Below, one piece after another: positions 37,216 through 46,034 of a DNA stretch of 64,000 nt. Every line of letters begins with the position of its first letter. Within the stretch, counting starts at the first letter, position 1. The position numbers and the translations under genes were made by a program. This DNA comes from Rubrivivax sp. GTDB lineage: Bacteria > Pseudomonadota > Gammaproteobacteria > Burkholderiales > Burkholderiaceae_C. Where the stretch lies: NCBI GenBank assembly GCA_027490215.1, contig JAIXYO010000027.1, forward strand, positions 123,601 through 187,600, given 5' to 3'. The notes under the pieces were generated by a model. It searched no databases, was not told the origin of the DNA, and saw only the letters and a list, made by a program, of their open reading frames with translations.

Positions 37216-39606
37216 TCAAGTCTGAGTCAAGCTGTGTCGCAGCGTCCGCAAGAAAGATAGCTCCCAGCTGTCGTTGCAATAGGCCGCCAGACCTTCTTCC
37301 AGCACCTCGAGGGCCGCCGTCCTCATATCGGCGTCGATTGTCTCGATCAGCGGCTGCAGCTGTATTGCTATGCCTGCGTCTGCCGGACCCTGCTTGCGCG
37401 TGCTCACCCAGAACGCCAACAGCAGCCAGAACTGTTCGGGGCGCAGGCCCAGAGTCACCGCCTCCGCCAGGGCCTGTTGCAGGTCGTCGTGCAGCGTCAA
37501 GGCTGCGCAGGTCGACCCCAGACTCTCAATGCCTTCACCCGCTGCAAGGTGATCTGCCACCAACCGTGCGATGTTTTCGAGTGTGGTTGGTGTTGCCTCG
37601 TTAACCTCTGCGGGACGCTGCTGTGCGGAGTCGTTCTCGCCTGCTCGTGCCGGCCTCTCTTTGCTGCGGGCCTCGCTGAGGGCTTGGGCCCACTCCAACG
37701 CCATGGCGTCCTCGGCCGGGTTGAAGCGTCCCTCGACCGGGCGCACGGTCCACAAAGGCGGCGCTGCCTCCCTAGAAAAGCTGTCGCTTTCTAAGCCTTC
37801 CATGGAATCGTAGTCGACGGTGGAGTAGTAGGGGTAGGGAGTCGACAGGCTGACTGGCGCGACGGACCCGATCCCACCCCAGCCCGCCGCGGCCATCGAG
37901 CTCACCCGATGCAGTTCGGCCTGTTCTGCAGTCTTCTCGGCCTCGGCACGCTCGTGCACCAGGATGCAGTTGGTGTTTCTTGACATCAGTTGGTATTGCA
38001 CGGCCAGTGCCAGCGCATCGGCGTCGCTGGACTGAGCCATGCGCCGTGCCGCAGCGATCCGCGACAGACGGTCACCAGAGCAGGGCGCTTCGGCCTCAAC
38101 GCGAGCCAGTTCCACCGTCTTGCCCTGCACGTCTTCGGCCAACAGCCGGATCGCATGGGGCTTCGTGCCATCGCTGAACCCCGCCAGTGCAATCACCGTG
38201 TCCCCGTCAAAAATGAACGATGAAGGCCCGGACGTCCAGGCCGGGGTGCAGCCCCAGTCGATGCGAGCGTTCGTGAAGGCGAGCGGCCGCATGCGGATCA
38301 GCATGCGCCGTGCGGCCGCCTCCAGCGATTCGCCAGGCGTGGCGAACTCGCACGCGCCGCCCGTGGCCTCCGCCAGCGCGCGCAGTACCCCTTCAGCCGG
38401 TGACGCCCCCACGCCAATGGCAAAGATCCGATGCCTGCTGGCCCGTGCCGCGGCGACCAGCTCATCGGACTGCCAGATCTGGCCGTCGGTGATGAGCAGC
38501 ACATCGGAGCTGCTTTGATCCGCGTCGCGGGGCAGTTCGAAGACAGCCCTCAGCGCTTCCTCCATCTCGGTGCCCCCCAGATCCGCCTGCATGTCGTCGA
38601 TCAGCGGCCGCAGATATCGCAGCGCCTGCGGCTTGGCCAGCGACGGCGCGAAGAGGTGCTCCACCGTCGTGCCGAACCGACTCAGGCTCAGCCAGTCGTC
38701 CTCGCTCAGCCCGGCCACCACGCCGCGCAGGGCAGCACGTGCCGAGGTGATACTGTCGCCGGACATCGAGCCCGAGCAATCGACCAGCAGCTTCAGTGAA
38801 ATCCGTTTGCGCGGTGTCAGGGTCGCCGGCTGCAGCGCCGCCATCATCACCCGTGGGGCTGACGCATTGAACGCGTCATCTGCCCGAATGAGCAAGGACG
38901 GACGCGGTTCACGGGGCGTCACGATCACCACCACATCGCGGTCCAGCCGGGCGTCTGCGGCGAGTTCCAGGATGGTCGAGCCATCCTGAGCTCGGCGGGT
39001 CTCGAACCGATGCGTCGGGCACTCCGTGGTGGCGCCGGCCAGGGCCTCACCGATCGTGAGCGTCAGTGCCAGCGGGTACTCGACCGCCAGGCTCGCCAGT
39101 GGCACCTGCTGCGGCTGTAGTCCCGCTTGTTCGGGCTGGCCGTAGCGCGGGGCGATCGTGGTCGGAATCGACACGCGCAGGCGGCCCTGGTCGAAGCTGA
39201 TCAACTGCGCAAAGCGGGCCTCGAGAACGATTTCGTCACCGGGCTTCAGGTTACCGATGTTGGCGGTGTGCAGTCCGTCGCTGTGCGCCTCCAGCATCAC
39301 CGGGGCGTCGCCCGCTTCCAGCGATTTCTCGTACTGCCGCTCGGCAACACGCTTGGCAACGATCACACCCTCCTGGCGCACGCCATTGAGTTCCGACGCG
39401 AAGCCCAGCAACACGGCCAGCGGTGGCAGCGGGAAGGTGTAGACCACCTCGAGGACCCGGTCGCTGGTGTTGCGGTAGGTCTCCCGCGATGTGAGCTCGA
39501 AGAGCACCGCATCAAGCCGACCGTGGGCCTGCACACCCACCAGAACAGGGGAGGGGGCATCGCTGTCCTTGCTGGACAGGGCAAAGTGAAGGCGTTCGTC
39601 ACTCAT
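37216..39606 (-). CDS. VIT and von Willebrand factor A domain protein
   Basis: The protein has 796 residues. An N-terminal VIT domain (residues about 1-140, with FELTSRETYRNTSDRVLEVVYTFPLPPLA and the KRVAERQYEKSLEAG segment) is followed by a vWA domain (about 245-430). Its metal site LLVDCSGSMSGD carries DxSxS, with Thr in GGTEMEEAL and Asp in LLITDGQ completing the MIDAS. The C-terminal 350 residues are mixed. There is no signal peptide, so it is probably cytoplasmic. The start at 39606 overlaps the merR-type gene by eight bases. Confidence 0.85.
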   Translation of the reverse strand: MSDERLHFALSSKDSDAPSPVLVGVQAHGRLDAVLFELTSRETYRNTSDRVLEVVYTFPLPPLAVLLGFASELNGVRQEGVIVAKRVAERQYEKSLEAGDAPVMLEAHSDGLHTANIGNLKPGDEIVLEARFAQLISFDQGRLRVSIPTTIAPRYGQPEQAGLQPQQVPLASLAVEYPLALTLTIGEALAGATTECPTHRFETRRAQDGSTILELAADARLDRDVVVIVTPREPRPSLLIRADDAFNASAPRVMMAALQPATLTPRKRISLKLLVDCSGSMSGDSITSARAALRGVVAGLSEDDWLSLSRFGTTVEHLFAPSLAKPQALRYLRPLIDDMQADLGGTEMEEALRAVFELPRDADQSSSDVLLITDGQIWQSDELVAAARASRHRIFAIGVGASPAEGVLRALAEATGGACEFATPGESLEAAARRMLIRMRPLAFTNARIDWGCTPAWTSGPSSFIFDGDTVIALAGFSDGTKPHAIRLLAEDVQGKTVELARVEAEAPCSGDRLSRIAAARRMAQSSDADALALAVQYQLMSRNTNCILVHERAEAEKTAEQAELHRVSSMAAAGWGGIGSVAPVSLSTPYPYYSTVDYDSMEGLESDSFSREAAPPLWTVRPVEGRFNPAEDAMALEWAQALSEARSKERPARAGENDSAQQRPAEVNEATPTTLENIARLVADHLAAGEGIESLGSTCAALTLHDDLQQALAEAVTLGLRPEQFWLLLAFWVSTRKQGPADAGIAIQLQPLIETIDADMRTAALEVLEEGLAAYCNDSWELSFLRTLRHSLTQT

Positions 39607-40123
39607 CGTCGTTCTCCTGGCTGATGTTCGAGGGACTGGGAAATCGGGGGCTGGACGTAGAAGCGGGAACAGGCCCGACCGCATCCCCACTGGAACTGCG
39701 AACCTGGCGGTAAAGCGCCGTGATGCCACGCACGAGCTGGCGCACCTGCTCGGGGGTCAGGCCGGCACGGCCGGGTTCGAGCTGAACCTCCAGTCCGTCG
39801 GCGACCGTGACCCGGCTCCACACCTCTACCGAGCCGGGCGGGGCACGGCGGGGTGCGGGGTCTTCCGGCGCACCGGCGATCAGCTCGCGGATGCGGTCCA
39901 GGCTCAGACCGGCATCGGTCCAGCGGCGGATCAGCAGCAGCTGCTCGAGGTGTCGCCGCAGGTAGTGGGCACCGCGCTTCTCGCCTGCGGGTCGGTCGAC
40001 TAGACCTTCAGCGATGTAGTAGCGCACCGTGCGCGGCGTGACCCCGGCGAGCGTGGCCAATGCGTCGATGGAGAAGCGCTCCGGAGGGGCGGCTTCGTCG
40101 GGTGGGGTGGTTGGCGTCGTCAT
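39599..40123 (-). CDS. MerR-family regulator paired with VIT/vWA gene
   Basis: The regulator has 174 residues. The N-terminal winged helix is FSIDALATLAGVTPRTVRYYIAEGLVDRPAG with RGAHYLRRHLEQLLLIRRWTDAGLSLDRIREL; the C-terminal half is Pro/Ser-rich without conserved cysteines, so a metal sensor of the MerR/CueR type is unlikely. It overlaps the VIT/vWA gene and probably regulates it together with itself through the promoter just upstream. Confidence 0.85.
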   Translation of the reverse strand: MTTPTTPPDEAAPPERFSIDALATLAGVTPRTVRYYIAEGLVDRPAGEKRGAHYLRRHLEQLLLIRRWTDAGLSLDRIRELIAGAPEDPAPRRAPPGSVEVWSRVTVADGLEVQLEPGRAGLTPEQVRQLVRGITALYRQVRSSSGDAVGPVPASTSSPRFPSPSNISQENDDE

Positions 40124-40130
40124 GCCTCAA

Positions 40131-40159
40131 AGTATGAGACATTCATATACGACAGTCAA
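40131..40159 (-). promoter_or_regulatory. Promoter of merR-VIT/vWA operon with dyad in the spacer
   Basis: On the minus strand TTGACT (40154-40159) and CATACT (40131-40136) are separated by 17 bases. The spacer and -10 contain an imperfect palindrome (GTATGAGACATTCATATAC on the plus strand), the position where MerR-type proteins bind. The expected transcription start is at or within a base or two of the ATG at 40123, so the mRNA may be leaderless. Confidence 0.6.
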
Positions 40160-40541
40160 CAGTCACATAAAATGAAAGGGAGGCGGACGCAGTGTGACCT
40201 TGCGAACGGAAGCCGAGTTCTTTCGAAAGCGTTGTACAGGCCGTTCCCTCCGGCGCCGATTGGAGCCGGAAGCCGATCACCGACCAAGCCACGGCATATG
40301 AGCTGCGCACCGACTCAGGGTTGAACTGGGACGCTGACTTGCTAGCTCGCCGCAACGCCGATACATGACTCACATCGACGTCGGCGCCAACGCCGGGCGA
40401 TGCATGGAGGCCAGCATGACATTGGCGCCAGCAGGCGAGGGCGCATCACTGCGATTCAGGTCGGACTGACCGAGTGAGATATTTCGCGGTGATCGCAACC
40501 ACTGGTGATGGTCGCCACCGCCACGGACCATCTTCGTAGAC
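40160..40541. other. Intergenic region, no supported gene
   Basis: A plus-strand stretch at about 40246-40365 translates to plausible protein (SGADWSRKPITDQATA, then YELRTDSGLNWDADLLARRN) but has no start codon or ribosome-binding site. It is probably a gene relic. The last 60 bases contain GGTGATCGCAA, also present beside the relic at 47.06 kb. Confidence 0.35.
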
Positions 40542-41684
40542 ATGAAGATTTCTCGTGAAGACCTCTATCGCCGCGTCTGGGAGACGCCCTTGACCAAACT
40601 GGCCAAGGAGTTCGACATCTCCGACGTCGGCCTCGCCAAGGCCTGCCGAAAACACAACATCCCGACGCCCCCGGTCGGCCACTGGGCGAAGGTCGCCCAT
40701 GGCAAGCCCGTCACTAAGCCGGCATTGCCCAAGTCGGACCCGTCCGAGGTGGTTCTCAACCCCACCGATCACCGCGTGGATCCGCTGCGGCCCAAGGACG
40801 CAGGACCAGTGATCCCGATACCCGCTGTGACCCTGAGCCGCGACATCGCCGAACTGGCGGGGGCGGCTGCGTCCACCCACTCCGTGCTCAGCAACGCCAA
40901 GCCGGACAAGGATGGATTTGTTCGATCCGGCTCGTCGCAGGCTTTCTCTTGTTTACTGAGCACCGCAACCATCAACCGCGCCGGCTTGGTGCTCGATGCG
41001 ATCGAGCGGTGCCTGCCCGAAGCGGCGATCAAACTGATCCGCGACCGCGACGCCAAATGCATCGCCATCGAGGCCGAAGGTGAGCGGATGACGTTCTCAC
41101 TCGTCGAGGGCTACACACGCACCGCGCAGGTCACTTTGCACCCGAAGTTTCACTGGCGCACGACGGAGTACCGCTACCAATTCAACGGCTCGTTGAAGCT
41201 CATCTTGGCCGCAGACTTCCGTGGAAGAAGCACCTGGTCGGACGGTGTGCGTGCCCGACTGGAAGACAAGATCGGCGCCTTTGTTGTGGGCATCGTCGAA
41301 GCAGCACGAGGTGTGCGTGCGCAACGAGAAGCTCGTGAAGAGCAGCAACGCCAGTGGGAAGAGAAGGCCCGCCTGTGGCGGATCGCGGAGGAGAAGGCAC
41401 GCAGGCTGAAGGAATTCAAGGACAACTTCATCACCGAGGCTGCCGCCTGGCAGCGTTACCAACAAGCCCGTGTGTACCTGGACCATCTCAAGCGCCAGGT
41501 GCCGGAATCCCCTGAAGCGCTGCCAGCTGTGAGCGCGGCGTGGTTGGCTCAAGCCGAGGTATCGGTCGAGCAGTTGAACCCAGCGGCCCAACGTATTCAG
41601 CGACTGCTGAAGGGCTACGAGTCGTCGGAATGGCGGGCGCCATTCGGTGACCCCATCGTTTCGAGCTACCCGGGGTTTGGCTGA
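40542..41684 (+). CDS. Hypothetical protein with N-terminal helix-turn-helix-like domain and coiled coil
   Basis: The protein has 380 residues. Residues 1-60 read REDLYRRVWETPLTKLAKEF, DISDVGLAKACRKHNIPTPP, VGHWAK, a frequent phage/island domain with a helix-turn-helix look. The middle has beta-rich segments (HPKFHWRTTEYRYQFNG). Residues about 250-320 form a charged coiled coil (REAREEQQRQWEEKARLWRI). No catalytic motif is recognised. A near-identical 42-base copy of its 5' end exists at 47067-47108. Confidence 0.6.
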   Translation: MKISREDLYRRVWETPLTKLAKEFDISDVGLAKACRKHNIPTPPVGHWAKVAHGKPVTKPALPKSDPSEVVLNPTDHRVDPLRPKDAGPVIPIPAVTLSRDIAELAGAAASTHSVLSNAKPDKDGFVRSGSSQAFSCLLSTATINRAGLVLDAIERCLPEAAIKLIRDRDAKCIAIEAEGERMTFSLVEGYTRTAQVTLHPKFHWRTTEYRYQFNGSLKLILAADFRGRSTWSDGVRARLEDKIGAFVVGIVEAARGVRAQREAREEQQRQWEEKARLWRIAEEKARRLKEFKDNFITEAAAWQRYQQARVYLDHLKRQVPESPEALPAVSAAWLAQAEVSVEQLNPAAQRIQRLLKGYESSEWRAPFGDPIVSSYPGFG

Positions 41685-42144
41685 CCGGTCGCGTCTATGT
41701 CTATAAGACGTCTGTAGACGGCTGAGGTAGCTGGTGGCTTCGACCAGGTGGCGTGGGGTTTTGCGCAGCATGCCCATGTGTGCGAACGAACCTGCGCGTG
41801 CTTTCGTATGGGAAGCTCAAGGTCTGTTCACGGCCAGGAGCACTTTCCCGCGAACGGCTGGTAGGCGCAGCCGAAGGTGCTGTGTGCTTGGGGATCGCGA
41901 ATGCCGTACAGAGTGTGTCAAGGCCGGTGAATACCCACCGTTGCGCTGGACTGAGGCGACTGGCAGAGTCGCACCGAGAAGCGCCGCTTTTTGCACGAAT
42001 TTAATGGTGTCGAACAGACGTGTGTCGGTTGGATAGCCGTTGTCTGACAAAGGTTTACCTTGATTTTCATTAACTTGGTTAAGCGGCAGCCCACAGAGTT
42101 AAGCAGCAGTGCGTGATGCACAGTTAGATTCGCGGGGAGACGTC
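41685..42144. other. Intergenic region with two GTTAAGC motifs
   Basis: No gene can be supported in these 460 bases. A minus-strand fragment near 41700-41777 (MGMLRKTPRHLVEATSYLSR) may be a relic. Two GTTAAGC heptamers occur at 42078-42084 and 42098-42104, of the GTTRRRY type seen in integron core sites. The rest shows nothing clear. Confidence 0.35.
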
Positions 42145-42732
42145 GTGCTGGTTGTAGGTTTTGATCCTGGCGGAGCGGCGGCATTCGGGTGGGCGGTAAT
42201 CAGTGGGTCATTCGACGAGCCTCAGCTTGTAGCTGGTGGCGTGTGTAGCGGCGCACGAACCGCCGTTGAATCGGCGGCCAAGCATCTGTGCGCAGATCCT
42301 TTGGCCGTCGGAATCGATGCCCCGCTCTTTTGGTCGCCCTCCGGTGATCGCCAGGCCGACAGCATGGTGCGGAAGCTCGTGTGCAAATCAGGCGGACGCG
42401 GAGGTACCGTTAGCCATGTCAACTCCTTGCAAGGCGCATGTTTGGTTGAGGGTGCAATCGCCGCGCACCTTGTTCGCAGCCGATGGCCCGTTGCCCAGAT
42501 TACCGAAGCTCACCCCAAGGCACTCATGGCGGTCTGCGCCGAGGTCAAAGTCTTCGCGAAGCTGCCGCACCTTCAAGGGGAAGGGCACCACCTTCGAGAC
42601 GCGGCTTTGGGCGCACTTTCTGCGTTGGCCATGCTTGAGAGGCGTGCCAACTGGCACGACTTGGCAGCGGCCGAGCCTGCGGCCCTCCATCCACTAGGGG
42701 TTCAGGTCGCCTATTGGTTCCCGCAAACCTAA
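42145..42732 (+). CDS. RNase H-fold protein, DUF429-like
   Basis: The protein has 195 residues. It opens with the first strand and acidic position of an RNase H-like fold (VVGFDPGGAAAFGWAV), has VGIDAPLFW as the second acid, and ends with HLRDAALGALSAL, where an Asp completes a possible catalytic triad. This pattern fits DUF429-type predicted nucleases. GGGGAGA precedes the GTG at 42145. The gene is alone on a short unit followed closely by an attC-like sequence. Confidence 0.6.
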   Translation: MLVVGFDPGGAAAFGWAVISGSFDEPQLVAGGVCSGARTAVESAAKHLCADPLAVGIDAPLFWSPSGDRQADSMVRKLVCKSGGRGGTVSHVNSLQGACLVEGAIAAHLVRSRWPVAQITEAHPKALMAVCAEVKVFAKLPHLQGEGHHLRDAALGALSALAMLERRANWHDLAAAEPAALHPLGVQVAYWFPQT

Positions 42733-42783
42733 CCCTTCTTTGAAGGGCATGCCTTTCGGCGCCGCTTTAGTCAAACTTTAGGC
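42727..42783 (+). repeat. attC-like 57-base element after the RNase H-fold gene
   Basis: The stop codon lies inside ACCTAAC (RYYYAAC type, 42727-42733). A matching CTTTGA (42738-42743) and TCAAAC (42771-42776) follow, ending in TTTAGGC (42777-42783), one base from GTTAGGC. The layout is that of an integron attC site, but the crossover G is T here and no integrase gene is in the window. Confidence 0.35.
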
Positions 42784-42803
42784 GCCGCTACACCGCCATC
42801 AGC

Positions 42804-43469
42804 ATGGAACTTGTTGTCGAAACTTATCGGAACCCTGGAGAGCCGTCTTCCAACAGTGTTCGCGTTCGACCACTGCCCGGTCAAGGAGTGCCAGTCGAAA
42901 TGAAGGTGAGCTGCTCTACCGCTATGCGGACCGAGCAACCAGTTGGCACGCGCTTTCTTATCGATGTAAGGGAGATGCAGCGAGGTACAGATGCCCCCTT
43001 TCTATACGCCCCCCCTTCGGCGAGTTACAAGGTGCTGTCCGCCTCAGAGGTCGAGAAGCGGTTCCGCGGGGCGTCCCCGGCAAGAAGGAAGCCAAAGCCG
43101 CCAGCACCACCACCAACGGCCCCGGACGCAATGTCTGTGGAGGCCATAGAGGGTCAACTCATCGAAGGGCGAGCTCTTCGCCGGAACAGAAACGATGCAT
43201 TGAGACGCCAAGCGCTTAAGGTCTCAAAGGGCGTCTGCGCCGGATGCAATACCAACTTCTCTAATCGGTTCGGAGATCTCGGTTGGTCAGTGCTGCAAGT
43301 ACATCACCTTGACCCCATAGGCGACCGAGTCGCCCCTTCGGTCACCAAGATCAACGAACTTGCCGTGTTGTGTGCGAACTGTCATGCCATCGTTCATGCT
43401 GACGGAGCTTTCGCACTATCCATCAAGGATCTCGCCGCGCTGCTGCGACGTGCGAACAGCAACGCCTAA
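42804..43469 (+). CDS. HNH endonuclease domain protein
   Basis: The protein has 221 residues. The N-terminal half is unrecognised and ends in a Pro/Lys-rich linker (about residues 85-112). The C-terminal HNH domain has CAGCNTNFSNRFG, LQVHHLDPIGD (the HH motif), INELAVLCANCHAIVH, where the two CxxC pairs bind zinc and Asn/His complete the active site. It probably nicks or cuts DNA; the target is unknown. It sits 21 bases after the attC-like element. Confidence 0.8.
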   Translation: MELVVETYRNPGEPSSNSVRVRPLPGQGVPVEMKVSCSTAMRTEQPVGTRFLIDVREMQRGTDAPFLYAPPSASYKVLSASEVEKRFRGASPARRKPKPPAPPPTAPDAMSVEAIEGQLIEGRALRRNRNDALRRQALKVSKGVCAGCNTNFSNRFGDLGWSVLQVHHLDPIGDRVAPSVTKINELAVLCANCHAIVHADGAFALSIKDLAALLRRANSNA

Positions 43470-43658
43470 CCCCTTGAACCGCCCCGTGCTTTGAGTAGGC
43501 TGAATGGTTGTTGGCGAGCTACCAGGACCGACCCGGTTGCGCATGCGGCGCAAGGGCAAGTATGTTTCTCAGGCTTTGCTCGCGGCGATGCAGCACTACC
43601 ATCTTGGTTGTTGCGCGATCAACTCTTTCGGGCCTGAGACGCATGATGAAAGCCTCTG

Positions 43659-44177
43659 ATGAACGACCAATCTCTGTCTGTCCGACTTGAAACTCACCGC
43701 GCACTGTTGGTGGCTGGTTGGGAGACGTACCTGGGCAGCTTGGTCCCCGCGTTGTTGGACCGCGTCTATTCCCCGTCTGAACAGGCCGACATGGCGTTGC
43801 AAGCGTTGGGTATCGCGGCTGGACGCTGGGTATTGAGCCCGGGCAAAAAACCGAAGTCACCCAGTGCTACACAAATGGTCAAGCAGATGCGAGCGACCAT
43901 GAGCAACGGGCGTGACCCAGTGCGTCCGTCTATGGTGGAGGCAATGGTGGACGCCTTCCAGGGGGCGTTCCAGCAGATCAGTGCGGATGCTGGCTTTGAG
44001 GAGGACATGCGAGCGATGCTGGTCCCTATGCACTTGTCGGCGATCCGCGTTGCTGCGCCTAGGGCGTTCGCGGCCTCCTTGCCAGAGTCGACGACGCTAG
44101 CCACGCTAGATCAGCATCTTCGTGAACACCTTCCGTCTGGCTACGTTTGGATGAGCCCAGAAGCAACCGGGACCTAA
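43659..44177 (+). CDS. Hypothetical helical protein
   Basis: The protein has 172 residues and is predicted largely helical, with no signal peptide or cysteines. Features are HRALLVAGWETYLGSLVPAL near the start, a basic loop (GKKPKSPSATQMVKQMR) and MVEAMVDAFQGAFQQISADAG. I do not recognise the family. The ATG at 43659 has only a weak upstream GAAAG. Composition is like a typical accessory gene. Confidence 0.45.
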   Translation: MNDQSLSVRLETHRALLVAGWETYLGSLVPALLDRVYSPSEQADMALQALGIAAGRWVLSPGKKPKSPSATQMVKQMRATMSNGRDPVRPSMVEAMVDAFQGAFQQISADAGFEEDMRAMLVPMHLSAIRVAAPRAFAASLPESTTLATLDQHLREHLPSGYVWMSPEATGT

Positions 44178-44504
44178 GCGTACCTGGAAGCTCACGGCGA
44201 TAGCCGATAGATGCGGCACCACCTTCAATCGCACGAATTTACCGGTGTTCAGGCCCGACGGCCATGACCGCCTGTTAGAACAGCGCATGGCAATTGACAG
44301 TCTTGTTCGTCGACATCGATTCAAGCCATGTGCCGGCAAGGCGGAGAGCCCGATGCGCAACGTCACGCTTCGTGCGGAGGCGGTGCACCACTCCTTTGTC
44401 GCGGCTCAGCCGATGATCTACATCTGACTCACAAAAGCGCTGGCGTCGACAAACCAAAATCGTCCGCAAGGTAGCTGGAAGAATTTTCTCAAGGCCTTAT
44501 TCGA
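44178..44504. other. Intergenic region, no supported gene
   Basis: The 327 bases contain a 60-codon plus-strand frame (44245-44427) without ribosome-binding site or similarity. No repeat or promoter is clear. The last 60 bases are more AT-rich and may carry the promoter of the following nuclease gene. Confidence 0.35.
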
Positions 44505-45599
44505 ATGTCGTCCACACAGTCAGTCCTGTCTTATCTGGCACACAGCTTTTCTTCACACCCTGAAAACCTGGCGACCGAAGCACTGAACTTCGTCATTGGG
44601 AGGTCTGCAATCGCTCGCGAGGCGATGCGCAGATTCATCGGGGAGTTCGGCTATCAAGGCACTGGTGAGCTGACTTTTGAAACGCAGGTGACTGACGAAG
44701 CCGGCGCTCGACCCGACCTGATAGGCCGCTCCGCGGGCGGTGAGATCGAGGTGCTTGTTGAGGTGAAATTCTGGGCGGGGCTGACCGATCGACAACCCGT
44801 CGGATACCTCGATTCATTCAACGGTGAAAACCGCTGCCTGCTATTCGTGGCACCTGCAGCGCGCGTCGAGGTGCTGTGGCCGGAGCTTTGCCGGCGGGTC
44901 GAGAGTTCGGGGCGGAGTTGCGGCCCAACAAGTCCGCTCGGAGATGCAGGCCGCGTTCGTCGTGTGGGCAGTCACAGTTTGGCTGTCACCAGTTGGCGTG
45001 CCCTTCTGGGCGCCTTGTTGGGTGCGACGGAGGCTGCGGGTGATGCTGCGTGTGTTGCAGACATCAAGCAGTTGGCATCGTTGTGTGACCAGATGGACAG
45101 CGAGGCATTTCTGCCGCTCAGGTCCGAAGAGTTGACTGGAGACACCGCAAGAAGAATTCTGCAATTCGGCGAGCTTGTGAATGCCTTGACCAGCGCCCTC
45201 GTTGGCAGCGGCTTGGCTGACATCAAAGGTCTGCGGCCGATTGGCTCCAATGGTTTTTACGGGCGCTACCTTCGCCTGAGCGGATACGCCGCTTGCATCA
45301 ACTTCAGTGCAAAAAAATGGGCTGATTGGGGCGACTCACCGCTGTGGCTCAGCATCAGGGGACCGGACTGGAAGGCATCCCCTGCGGTGAGAGCTTCGCT
45401 CCTTGCCGGCGGCATCAGGTTTCGCGAAAGCGACTCCTGGTGTCAAGTTCCGTTGCCCCTGGCGACTCACGCTGAGCGCAGTGTCGTTATCGATGGCGCG
45501 ATGGCGATGCTGAAAGCGGTTTCGGTTGCGCTGCCGTCGGTCGTCTCATCGGACGTTTTACCGCCACCGCCTGACGCAACTGCCGTGGCGTCAGGTTGA
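44505..45599 (+). CDS. PD-(D/E)XK nuclease-like protein
   Basis: The protein has 364 residues. The nuclease core is near residues 50-110: ETQVTDEAGARPDLIGRSAGG with the conserved Asp in RPDL, followed by IEVLVEVKFWAGLTDRQP with the E-x-K pair. This layout fits PD-(D/E)XK-family proteins related to restriction or DNA-repair nucleases. The C-terminal 200 residues are unrecognised. No methylase neighbour was seen, so a restriction role cannot be assumed. Confidence 0.6.
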   Translation: MSSTQSVLSYLAHSFSSHPENLATEALNFVIGRSAIAREAMRRFIGEFGYQGTGELTFETQVTDEAGARPDLIGRSAGGEIEVLVEVKFWAGLTDRQPVGYLDSFNGENRCLLFVAPAARVEVLWPELCRRVESSGRSCGPTSPLGDAGRVRRVGSHSLAVTSWRALLGALLGATEAAGDAACVADIKQLASLCDQMDSEAFLPLRSEELTGDTARRILQFGELVNALTSALVGSGLADIKGLRPIGSNGFYGRYLRLSGYAACINFSAKKWADWGDSPLWLSIRGPDWKASPAVRASLLAGGIRFRESDSWCQVPLPLATHAERSVVIDGAMAMLKAVSVALPSVVSSDVLPPPPDATAVASG

Positions 45600-45752
45600 T
45601 ATCAGGGACCGCTTTGATCAATCGGACCGGCCCAGACGATGCCGGGTTGTTAAGGCGCGGTTAGCGCGCCGTTCGGATAGCCCGTACCCAATGCTCAGCG
45701 ACGACTTTTTCCCCTGCATAGCCCAGCAATTTCCCTGTTAGGCCCGATTTGA

Positions 45753-45811
45753 TTCCCTGGTCCGTTTGCAGCGGAATATCAGTGGATCGGCCTGCAAGCC
45801 CCGCCGAGACT
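45753..45811. repeat. Direct repeat copy 1 (59 bases)
   Basis: This 59-base segment, beginning TTCCCTGGTCCGTTTGCAGC, matches 48415-48473 at about 52 of 59 positions in direct orientation. The two copies flank the LDH, small exported protein and brnTA genes. Confidence 0.65.
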
Positions 45812-45946
45812 CACTCTAGGCGAGGTGTCGATGTCGAAAGTTGGCAGAAAACGTTTCAAATTCCCTGTAAATTTCCCTGACAACGGGAATTCGACGTTGA
45901 GAGCGGTTCGCTGGAGACTCAGCCCACCGCCAGACCACCAATGAAT

Positions 45947-45970
45947 ACGGGCCTTCGCGGCCCGTTTTCT
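45947..45970 (+). terminator. Hairpin terminator
   Basis: ACGGGCC (45947-45953) pairs with GGCCCGT (45959-45965) across TTCGC, followed by TTTCTTTT. No plus-strand gene ends nearby except the nuclease gene 350 bases upstream, so it may end an unannotated transcript. Confidence 0.65.
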
Positions 45971-46034
45971 TTTGTACACACCAAAGAACAGCGAGCGCTG
46001 GCAGCGCGATCCCCGGTGCCGTCGACGCCGCGCC

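Larger units (their letters stand above)
45600..46034. other. Intergenic region with TTCCCTG repeats
   Basis: The 435 bases hold no supported gene. TTCCCTG occurs at least five times between 45700 and 45900, once as AATTCCCTGTAAATTTCCCT. Part of it (45753-45811) recurs at 48415. A hairpin terminator closes the region. Confidence 0.5.

Noticed and set aside
45830..45945. tmRNA-like or tRNA-like sequence ending in ACCACCA
   Set aside because: The ACCACCA end and a downstream terminator are suggestive, but no acceptor stem or T arm can be formed.
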